Shown in pieces: positions 1-12,000 of a stretch of DNA of 64,000 nucleotides (position 1 is its first letter; every line of letters begins with the position of its first letter). The stretch comes from Macrosoma leucophasiata (lineage: Eukaryota; Arthropoda; Insecta; Lepidoptera; Hedylidae). A program made the position numbers and the translations under genes. The notes beneath the pieces are model-generated. The model was not told the DNA's origin. It was given only the letters and a program-made list of their open reading frames with translations, and made no database searches. The stretch covers positions 11,009,501-11,073,500 of the forward strand of contig JAWQUS010000032.1 in NCBI GenBank assembly GCA_036365455.1, read 5' to 3'.

Positions 1-18
1 TATTTACTTCTCGTAATA

Positions 19-3000
19 TCAGACGGGAGGCCAATACAATGTTGCTTCATTATGGGCTGACTCCGGTAGCCACCTCAGATATTCATCCAGAAGATCTGCA
101 AGCCAAAATAGAATATAAATACATAGACTTGCGCAAAGGGATATTATAATGAGTATGTATGACCCCGTAATAACAGGATGCAAGGACAGAGACGAGAGAG
201 ATGAGACAATTCAATAGCCAATTAACTATATAGTCATTTAAATAAAATCCGAACTATTTATCTATTAACCCTCTATCGCTGCAATAAGGTTATAACTAAT
301 TGGCTATTAATTATGATGTTATCCATTATTTAAATATGAAACGCATATGTGTATGCGTTTATTATTTAAATATGAAACGCATATGTGTATGCGTTTAATA
401 TTTTAATAATGTACACACGTACGCACGCACATACGCACGCACGCACACACATACGCACGCACGCACACATTCGGTTAAGTAGTTTAGGCGTCCATCGCGG
501 ACTTTCTGCTTTCTACGGAAATATTACTGCAACAAAAAGGTTGGATCCTCCGACCAAGCGAGGAGCGCCGTTGGAAAGTTGTATATAGGGCAACTCTTGC
601 GAAAACTTCGTTTGTGCGATGCAACTCGGCTCGTGCTAGCCAAGTACTTTATGTTTCTTCCACTAGGAGGCGCCTTATGTCGTGGTCGCTACAAATAAAA
701 TATTTTTGAAGCAAGTAAATCCATCACAGCAGACACTTACAATTAGGCTGCTCATCCCAAATTATTTTCAACGCATCTCTATTTCCAATCCTCTTGGCGA
801 CCAAAGCGCCAAGTAGCACTTCCGTTCTCGACTGTAAATTGGCCCAGCTTTTGACCATAGTAGATGGCGGTGAGAGTAGAGAACCAGCATATTTCTTCAG
901 CTTTGGATACACGGAACCATCTAGTAGAAATCTCGCAAACCACCTGCGTTATCAAACGTAATAATATTAAGTGTTATTTATTTTAAGAATAGTATTTTTA
1001 TGGAGGCAAACAAGCACGCATTTCACATTGATGTTAAGTGATGACTGCAAAATATGTGAGACAGATGAGTTTGCCACCCCTTTTCTTAAGAATTCTTTCT
1101 ACCATAAACATTTCTGTCTCTGTAACTTTCCACGGACAGGTTGTCTGTAAGAGACCGCTTTTAGCGCTAAGACCGCCTAATTGTACTGTCTCTTTTGTTT
1201 TTATTTTTGTTTCTGTTGAACATTACTGGTGTACAATAAATAATATTTACTTACAAATATGATTCGAGAAAAATTCCCTAAATCATCAACACTTTACCTG
1301 TATCGTTCAATTTTGTCTGGATATTCAATTTCAACAATGGGAAGTTCCCAACCGGCTTTCCCGAACGTTCCCTTGAAGTGGCACTTGACGCGGCCTGATT
1401 TGTCGTCGTATCTAGGCTCCGGATCCGACAGGGGATCACCTGAGGATAAATTAAATACAGACATAAAATCTATACAAATAAATAAAATTGGAGGGTCTGT
1501 TTGTAATATAAAAATAACCGCTTTTTACTAAATACATATGTATGTATACACGGTACATATACCAAAATAACTTTTTTTTAAAATTTTTGTCTGTCTGTTT
1601 GTCCCCGCTATTCTCGGAAACGGTTGGACCGATTTTGACGAGACTTTCACTGGTAGATAGATAGCTTATGTAATAAGGAGTAACTCAGGCTACTTTTATA
1701 CTAGCTGCGCCCACGGCTTCATCTGGGTAGATACTGAACAATCTTAGATTCTCACGCGGACGAAGTCGCGGGCACAGCTAGTAATAAATAAAACAAATAC
1801 GCTTACACTCACAGCCTTACGGTAGGTATAAACCTGTGTCGTGGGTGCCGTTATACACATACAACACATACATAAACACTCAGATCCGAAACAATCTGCA
1901 GGCCATATAAATATTTGTCCCGGTGCGGAGTCGAACCCGCGACCCTTTGAATCAAAGGGTCATCTTACACCGCTGAATTAACCGGGTCCCCTATAATAAT
2001 CTAAACAGCGGCGCATAACCGCAATGTAACTGATTGAAGTTGCGTAAACATTGCGAACATTTACTCGCGACAACGACAGGCAGAGATTCAATAATGTACG
2101 GCTCTGTAATAATATACTTGCCGCTAAATGTTAGTGTTCAGCACTATCGTGTTCCGGTCAGGTGGTAATGTACGGCCCTGTAATTTCCGGCACAGAGGCA
2201 AAACACCTTAGGCCTCAGGAGTGGTAACGCTTCTGCATTTTGACCTAAGTCTTTGTGTGGGTGTCTATAGGCTGCAGTCATCACTTAACATCAATGTGAA
2301 CTGCGAGCTTGTTTGCCACGTCGGTTACATTAAAAAAAAATCAATATTGGCCAAATGAAAGCGAACGACTGTCACATTTGGCTCCTCGCGTATGCCTTCT
2401 ACGCCATAAAAAATGCTTATTATGCAGCATCTTTGTGCAGATTTGAGATTTTTGGTTATTTATTCTTTAGTGTTAAAATTTTAAATTTTGGCGGGAACCT
2501 CGAAAGAGGCATATGGTGCTCTTAGTTTATTTCATTTTCTTGGTGCATTTATGAGTTATATTAAAAAAAATGTTGGTGGCATTTTGTTTGATATAGGTTT
2601 AATACAGTTCCCGTGTATAGTAAAATAGAATAACAGTGCCTAGATTATTCTACATGAATTCGGGTAAAGGTTCTAAAGAGTGAGATTTTTGTTTTAATAA
2701 CGAACCCGCAATATTAACACTTACCCAAATTACAAAGCTGCGGCACATAAATCGGTAACCACTCCGGTTCAATAGCAGTTACGTTCCTCATCACCATTTT
2801 CCTACGCTCCTCCGAACCTGTTTCATACAACTCCTGGTATATCACCCACTCTGGGATCACTTTACGGAGAATGCTCTCCGAATGAAGGTGAACTGGCTCT
2901 TCTAATTCACCACAATGGTAAGCGTATTTGTATTTACGTTTGTCTTCGCCTAGAAATAACAAACATGAAATTGAACAACAGTACCTTACAATAAATATTG

Positions 3001-6000
3001 CACATCAAGTCTACGAAACAGACAATGGGCTAGTTTCGACTTCGTAGAGCGTTATCTCTGCTGCACACTGTCAACGTAAGCACTGATAGTCCGGTATTGG
3101 TCAAAACTTGATCGAAATGGTCGACAAATGGCACATAGGTAAGTTGCGAAAGAGATAACGCTCTACGATCCGAAATAAACCGAAGTCTAATTATAGATAT
3201 AGAAGTACAATTTCCTCTTTTCAAAAGCCACTATATACGAATAATTGTTAGCAATACATGTCGCTATTCCCACCCCACGGCAATGGAATGTGAAGGAAAA
3301 ATTCGACAGTCAGGGACTTCGGTAGCTCAGTTGAGAGAGTGACCGGACTAGAGTTCCCAGTTCACGGGTTCAAGTCTAATGTTTCTTTAAAAAATATACG
3401 AATCGCCCCATATCTCACCTTCCTTAACTTCCTCCAAGCCTATCTTCCTCCCAACTTGGTCTCCAAGCCCACTCAACAACAACTGACGTAGAAGCCTCGC
3501 TTGGTTGTCGTCGGGCGGCTTCATGTCTGGATCTATCCTCACATCCACACCCGATACACTGAGACTGATCTCGGATGACAATTGCTTGCGAAGTTTGCGT
3601 ATTTCTTTGACCGCCTAGAAGAAAAGTAATATATTTTATAAGTTTGTAACTTGATGGCCTAGAACAAAGGTATAATATATCTAAGTTTGTATCTAGAAGT
3701 CGAATTCGAGATTGAAGTATACGCTTTACTTTCTTGTAGACCCTCCGTAATAAATAAAGATTATCTGAGGAGTATTCAATATTTTTATTTTTTTTTTAAA
3801 GAAAAATGGAAAGAAAAATTTGGCTTCAGGCGAGGCTCGAACTCGCGACCTACTGGGAATCTAGTCCAGCCGCTCTTCCAATTGAGCTACTGAAGCCCTG
3901 CCCGATTTGTCAAATCTTTCCTTCACATCTATTGCATTGCTTTTATGGTAGCAGTAGCGCCATCTATTACCAACTATGCTAGTTAGGCAACCGATATAAT
4001 AGACTTTTCAGTTTATTGAATATCGTAAAGAAGTCGCTTTTACCCTTAATAATTGTTTTGATATTATTTCGCATTAACACATGCTTGTGAAATATATTTT
4101 TATTTTTTTAAAGAAAAATGGAAAGAAAAATTTGGCTTCAGGCGAGGCTCGAACTCGCGACCTACTGGGAATCTAGTCCAGCCGCTCTTCCAATTGAGCT
4201 ACTGAAGCCCTGCCCGATTTGTCAAATCTTTCCTTCACATCTATTGCATTGCTTTTATGGTAGCAGTAGCGCCATCTATTACCAACTATGCTAGTTAGGC
4301 AACCGATATAATAGACTTTTCAGTTTATTGAATATCGTAAAGAAGTCGCTTTTACCCTTAATAATTGTTTTGATATTATTTCGCATTAACACATGCTTGT
4401 GAAATATATTTTTATTTTTTTAAAGAAAAATGGAAAGAAAAATTTGGCTTCAGGCGAGGCTCGAACTCGCGACCTACTGGGAATCTAGTCCAGCCGCTCT
4501 TCCAATTGAGCTACTGAAGCCCTGCCCGATTTGTCAAATCTTTCCTTCACATCTATTGCATTGCTTTTATGGTAGCAGTAGCGCCATCTATTACCAACTA
4601 TGCTAGTTAGGCAACCGATATAATAGACTTTTCAGTTTATTGAATATCGTAAAGAAGTCGCTTTTACCCTTAATAATTGTTTTGATATTATTTCGCATTA
4701 ACACATGCTTGTGAAATATATTTTTATTTTTTTAAAGAAAAATGGAAAGAAAAATTTGGCTTCAGGCGAGGCTCGAACTCGCGACCTACTGGGAATCTAG
4801 TCCAGCCGCTCTTCCAATTGAGCTACTGAAGCCCTGCCCGATTTGTCAAATCTTTCCTTCACATCTATTGCATTGCTTTTATGGTAGCAGTAGCGCCATC
4901 TATTACCAACTATGCTAGTTAGGCAACCGATATAATAGACTTTTCAGTTTATTGAATATCGTAAAGAAGTCGCTTTTACCCTTAATAATTGTTTTGATAT
5001 TATTTCGCATTAACACATGCTTGTGAAATATATTTTTATTTTTTTTAAAGAAAAATGGAAAGAAAAATTTGGCTTCAGGCGAGGCTCGAACTCGCGACCT
5101 ACTGGGAATCTAGTCCAGCCGCTCTTCCAATTGAGCTACTGAAGCCCTGCCCGATTTGTCAAATCTTTCCTTCACATCTATTGCATTGCTTTTATGGTAG
5201 CAGTAGCGCCATCTATTACCAACTATGCTAGTTAGGCAACCGATATAATAGACTTTTCAGTTTATTGAATATCGTAAAGAAGTCGCTTTTACCCTTAATA
5301 ATTGTTTTGATATTATTTCGCATTAACACATGCTTGTGAAATATATTTTTATTTTTTTAAAGAAAAATGGAAAGAAAAATTTGGCTTCAGGCGAGGCTCG
5401 AACTCGCGACCTACTGGGAATCTAGTCCAGCCGCTCTTCCAATTGAGCTACTGAAGCCCTGCCCGATTTGTCAAATCTTTCCTTCACATCTATTGCATTG
5501 CTTTTATGGTAGCAGTAGCGCCATCTATTACCAACTATGCTAGTTAGGCAACCGATATAATAGACTTTTCAGTTTATTGAATATCGTAAAGAAGTCGCTT
5601 TTACCCTTAATAATTGTTTTGATATTATTTCGCATTAACACATGCTTGTGAAATATATTTTTATTTTTTTAAAGAAAAATGGAAAGAAAAATTTGGCTTC
5701 AGGCGAGGCTCGAACTCGCGACCTACTGGGAATCTAGTCCAGCCGCTCTTCCAATTGAGCTACTGAAGCCCTGCCCGATTTGTCAAATCTTTCCTTCACA
5801 TCTATTGCATTGCTTTTATGGTAGCAGTAGCGCCATCTATTACCAACTATGCTAGTTAGGCAACCGATATAATAGACTTTTCAGTTTATTGAATATCGTA
5901 AAGAAGTCGCTTTTACCCTTAATAATTGTTTTGATATTATTTCGCATTAACACATGCTTGTGAAATATATTTTTATTTTTTTTAAAGAAAAATGGAAAGA

Positions 6001-9000
6001 AAAATTTGGCTTCAGGCGAGGCTCGAACTCGCGACCTACTGGGAATCTAGTCCAGCCGCTCTTCCAATTGAGCTACTGAAGCCCTGCCCGATTTGTCAAA
6101 TCTTTCCTTCACATCTATTGCATTGCTTTTATGGTAGCAGTAGCGCCATCTATTACCAACTATGCTAGTTAGGCAACCGATATAATAGACTTTTCAGTTT
6201 ATTGAATATCGTAAAGAAGTCGCTTTTACCCTTAATAATTGTTTTGATATTATTTCGCATTAACACATGCTTGTGAAATATATTTTTATTTTTTTTAAAG
6301 AAAAATGGAAAGAAAAATTTGGCTTCAGGCGAGGCTCGAACTCGCGACCTACTGGGAATCTAGTCCAGCCGCTCTTCCAATTGAGCTACTGAAGCCCTGC
6401 CCGATTTGTCAAATCTTTCCTTCACATCTATTGCATTGCTTTTATGGTAGCAGTAGCGCCATCTATTACCAACTATGCTAGTTAGGCAACCGATATAATA
6501 GACTTTTCAGTTTATTGAATATCGTAAAGAAGTCGCTTTTACCCTTAATAATTGTTTTGATATTATTTCGCATTAACACATGCTTGTGAAATATATTTTT
6601 ATTTTTTTTAAAGAAAAAAAAACTACTATACAAGCATAAAAGCAATGCAATAGATGTGAAGGAAAGATTTGACAAATCGGGCAGGGCTTCAGTAGCTCAA
6701 TTGGAAGAGCGGCTGGACTAGATTCCCAGTAGGTCGCGAGTTCGAGCCTCGCCTGAAGCCAAATTTTTCTTTCCATTTTTCTTTAAAAAAAATAAAAATA
6801 TATTTCACAAGCATGTGTTAATGCGAAATAATATCAAAACAATTATTAAGGGTAAAAGCGACTTCTTTACGATATTCAATAAACTGAAAAGTCTATTATA
6901 TCGGTTGCCTAACTAGCATAGTTGGTAATAGATGGCGCTACTGCTACCATAAAAGCAATGCAATAGATGTGAAGGAAAGATTTGACAAATCGGGCAGGGC
7001 TTCAGTAGCTCAATTGGAAGAGCGGCTGGACTAGATTCCCAGTAGGTCGCGAGTTCGAGCCTCGCCTGAAGCCAAATTTTTCTTTCCATTTTTCTTTAAA
7101 AAAATAAAAATATATTTCACAAGCATGTGTTAATGCGAAATAATATCAAAACAATTATTAAGGGTAAAAGCGACTTCTTTACGATATTCAATAAACTGAA
7201 AAGTCTATTATATCGGTTGCCTAACTAGCATAGTTGGTAATAGATGGCGCTACTGCTACCATAAAAGCAATGCAATAGATGTGAAGGAAAGATTTGACAA
7301 ATCGGGCAGGGCTTCAGTAGCTCAATTGGAAGAGCGGCTGGACTAGATTCCCAGTAGGTCGCGAGTTCGAGCCTCGCCTGAAGCCAAATTTTTCTTTCCA
7401 TTTTTCTTTAAAAAAATAAAAATATATTTCACAAGCATGTGTTAATGCGAAATAATATCAAAACAATTATTAAGGGTAAAAGCGACTTCTTTACGATATT
7501 CAATAAACTGAAAAGTCTATTATATCGGTTGCCTAACTAGCATAGTTGGTAATAGATGGCGCTACTGCTACCATAAAAGCAATGCAATAGATGTGAAGGA
7601 AAGATTTGACAAATCGGGCAGGGCTTCAGTAGCTCAATTGGAAGAGCGGCTGGACTAGATTCCCAGTAGGTCGCGAGTTCGAGCCTCGCCTGAAGCCAAA
7701 TTTTTCTTTCCATTTTTCTTTAAAAAAATAAAAATATATTTCACAAGCATGTGTTAATGCGAAATAATATCAAAACAATTATTAAGGGTAAAAGCGACTT
7801 CTTTACGATATTCAATAAACTGAAAAGTCTATTATATCGGTTGCCTAACTAGCATAGTTGGTAATAGATGGCGCTACTGCTACCATAAAAGCAATGCAAT
7901 AGATGTGAAGGAAAGATTTGACAAATCGGGCAGGGCTTCAGTAGCTCAATTGGAAGAGCGGCTGGACTAGATTCCCAGTAGGTCGCGAGTTCGAGCCTCG
8001 CCTGAAGCCAAATTTTTCTTTCCATTTTTCTTTAAAAAAATAAAAATATATTTCACAAGCATGTGTTAATGCGAAATAATATCAAAACAATTATTAAGGG
8101 TAAAAGCGACTTCTTTACGATATTCAATAAACTGAAAAGTCTATTATATCGGTTGCCTAACTAGCATAGTTGGTAATAGATGGCGCTACTGCTACCATAA
8201 AAGCAATGCAATAGATGTGAAGGAAAGATTTGACAAATCGGGCAGGGCTTCAGTAGCTCAATTGGAAGAGCGGCTGGACTAGATTCCCAGTAGGTCGCGA
8301 GTTCGAGCCTCGCCTGAAGCCAAATTTTTCTTTCCATTTTTCTTTAAAAAAATAAAAATATATTTCACAAGCATGTGTTAATGCGAAATAATATCAAAAC
8401 AATTATTAAGGGTAAAAGCGACTTCTTTACGATATTCAATAAACTGAAAAGTCTATTATATCGGTTGCCTAACTAGCATAGTTGGTAATAGATGGCGCTA
8501 CTGCTACCATAAAAGCAATGCAATAGATGTGAAGGAAAGATTTGACAAATCGGGCAGGGCTTCAGTAGCTCAATTGGAAGAGCGGCTGGACTAGATTCCC
8601 AGTAGGTCGCGAGTTCGAGCCTCGCCTGAAGCCAAATTTTTCTTTCCATTTTTCTTTAAAAAAAATAAAAATATATTTCACAAGCATGTGTTAATGCGAA
8701 ATAATATCAAAACAATTATTAAGGGTAAAAGCGACTTCTTTACGATATTCAATAAACTGAAAAGTCTATTATATCGGTTGCCTAACTAGCATAGTTGGTA
8801 ATAGATGGCGCTACTGCTACCATAAAAGCAATGCAATAGATGTGAAGGAAAGATTTGACAAATCGGGCAGGGCTTCAGTAGCTCAATTGGAAGAGCGGCT
8901 GGACTAGATTCCCAGTAGGTCGCGAGTTCGAGCCTCGCCTGAAGCCAAATTTTTCTTTCCATTTTTCTTTAAAAAAATAAAAATATATTTCACAAGCATG

Positions 9001-12000
9001 TGTTAATGCGAAATAATATCAAAACAATTATTAAGGGTAAAAGCGACTTCTTTACGATATTCAATAAACTGAAAAGTCTATTATATCGGTTGCCTAACTA
9101 GCATAGTTGGTAATAGATGGCGCTACTGCTACCATAAAAGCAATGCAATAGATGTGAAGGAAAGATTTGACAAATCGGGCAGGGCTTCAGTAGCTCAATT
9201 GGAAGAGCGGCTGGACTAGATTCCCAGTAGGTCGCGAGTTCGAGCCTCGCCTGAAGCCAAATTTTTCTTTCCATTTTTCTTTAAAAAAATAAAAATATAT
9301 TTCACAAGCATGTGTTAATGCGAAATAATATCAAAACAATTATTAAGGGTAAAAGCGACTTCTTTACGATATTCAATAAACTGAAAAGTCTATTATATCG
9401 GTTGCCTAACTAGCATAGTTGGTAATAGATGGCGCTACTGCTACCATAAAAGCAATGCAATAGATGTGAAGGAAAGATTTGACAAATCGGGCAGGGCTTC
9501 AGTAGCTCAATTGGAAGAGCGGCTGGACTAGATTCCCAGTAGGTCGCGAGTTCGAGCCTCGCCTGAAGCCAAATTTTTCTTTCCATTTTTCTTTAAAAAA
9601 ATAAAAATATATTTCACAAGCATGTGTTAATGCGAAATAATATCAAAACAAGTATTCAATATGTATTTTAACTCCAGAAATTAACTTCGACGAGTTCGAG
9701 GTGCATGCATATTTTTACACCTTTGCTACCCCGTCGGGGAATACAGGTATGAAGTTACGTCACGTTACGTAGCCCCGTTAACCGAAAGGTAGGAAGGGAA
9801 AGGGGAGGTGGTGGGCAGATAGAAGTAGACGAGTAAAGAAATTGGATTGACTCCAACTATGCGAGAAAATTCAAAAATGTTAAATAATGTTTTTTTTATA
9901 TCTTCACGCCAGGTCCCTAACGGAGGTAGGCAGAGTGTAAAGCGCCAGATATCCCGGTCCTGACATACCTTCCGTGCCTCATCTACCTTCATCATTCTCT
10001 TCATATATGCACGCCGATTCCTAAGTCTAATAAACTAATAGACTAAATAATTATCAACTAGGTATACCTTTTCCCGTAGACCATATTTGGCGCAGAACAA
10101 TTCCTCTTCGCCTTGCACATGAGCGTATTCCGCCGCGCCCGCCGCCCGTAAGAGCACTCCGGGGTCGCCCAGCAACAGTGTGTTGCCTGTGGCCGGCCAG
10201 TTATCCGCTTTGCCACTCATTACCTGCAGGATTGTAATATTTATTCGGTTTTGCGACTAGATATATTAATTTTTCTTTTTAAAGTGAAAAGGACAAAGTC
10301 AGAAATTATATAGAACTTTGACCCACCTGCAGAGTTGTTTACTAACATGGCGAATACATCTTTTTGCTAAGATTTTATCACTGATTATTTAACACACTTT
10401 TAATCACTTTTAAACTTGTAGTTTGTGTGTAAACTAAAGACAGTAATCACATTAGGGCTCTTTTTAATTGTCACCAGACCCCGTATCCTGACCTCTTATT
10501 GCGATTTAATTTTGCTATTTAATACAATCGCTTTTCGGGTAAATCTATGACACTAATGTTGACCGATACCTAGATTGTCAACATTTTGATAATAAAAACA
10601 TCGTATGTAATTATTTAAAAAGAATGTTATTATTAATAACACGTACGAAAAAAATAAATTTGGATAAAAACTAACTAACCCCTCTATTCATATCTCTATC
10701 ATTAACGTATTTTAGCTAAAGTGTTGCTAATGCTCACCTTTGTCTTTTTCTATCCTGCACATTTGACAATGCAACTGACAAAGACAAAGCATTCTATGGC
10801 TAAAACGTATTTAATGTACGTTTATGAATACTTTGTGTGGTTAAAACTTGAGTTAACTTGAACGTTTTAAAGTATTATATTATTAATTTGAGTAACGCAA
10901 TTGATTGAAATTCTAATTAGAACAAACTTAATATTAACGAAAGATTATTTTCTAATTATAATTATTAACCTTAAGTGTAATAGAAAAAAGATGAACTAAC
11001 AAAGGTTTCTATTTTCAAAACATACTTTTTCTTTAATTTACATTTCGTGTAAATAGTGGGTCACAGGCTGGCTTTGTCATTTCTTTAACATCATAGTGTT
11101 TTGAAAGTCGATTAACGAAAAAGGGACTGTGTGTGACAAAGTGTTCAGTTTCACATATCACAAGCCCCTCTTATTTAGTTGGCCTCAAATACAGAGCGAG
11201 CTAAGCTTACGCAGGCAAATTCACTCAGCAGCATTTTAATTTTGCACGTACCGTAATTTGCAGTGGAATATCTAAATCTCATTTAAACTGACGTAACTTA
11301 AGTATACAACCTATAAAAAATACAAATATATCACCTCGGGCACAGTCAGTGCTGACACGAGGGTGATGGTGTACGGCAGTAAGTTCTGTTGGTGGCTGAG
11401 CGCCAACATCTTGCCGTACCGTGGCAGCAGTGGAAACGCTGACACTGCTTTACCTAGGGGCGTCACTTTGAGGATCTGTAAAGAAAAAAATAACTAAGTA
11501 AGATTTTTACTGTTGGTAGAGCTCCAGTGACGTAGCTCGCGGGCGTAGGCACCACCGCATAACCTAATATACTTGTCGCAAAATGGTAGTGTTCAGCACT
11601 ATCGTGTTCCGGTCAGGTGGTTATGTACGGCCCTGTAATTTCCGGCACAGAGGCATAACACCTTAGGCCTCAGCAGTGACAACGCATCTGTATTTTGATT
11701 CCTCTGGTCATTGTGTGGGTGCCTATAGGCTGCAGTCATCACTTAACATTGATGTAAACTGCATGCTTGTTTGCCAATTTCATTGCATAAAAAAAAAATC
11801 AAAAAAAAAGTTTACATCCACAGCTCCACACTAGACATAAAGATCGGCCTAAGTGTCGGTGCCGTTGTACACACACACTACACAAAACTCAAGCCCGAAA
11901 CAAACATTTGTATACCCTTCAAATATTGATGAAGCGGTCCTCACGCTCCACTGAACCAATGGATTTTTATACATATATTTTCTTTTTAACTGGCAAACAA

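Noticed and set aside
385..588. Thr-His repeat peptide
   Set aside because: Translation of an ACGC microsatellite.
6478..6776. Short protein frames through the tRNA-like units (reading [20 protein letters not shown])
   Set aside because: Translations of the tRNA-like block, with no gene context.
3783..9650. CRISPR-like or functional tRNA gene cluster
   Set aside because: Units are 312 bp with no variable spacers, and the genome is eukaryotic. The anticodon loop is 9 nt, so ordinary tRNA function is unlikely.
9765..10004. 79-codon frame reading [20 protein letters not shown]
   Set aside because: No recognisable domain, interrupted by stops outside. Likely an unclassified repeat fragment, not a DHX37 exon.
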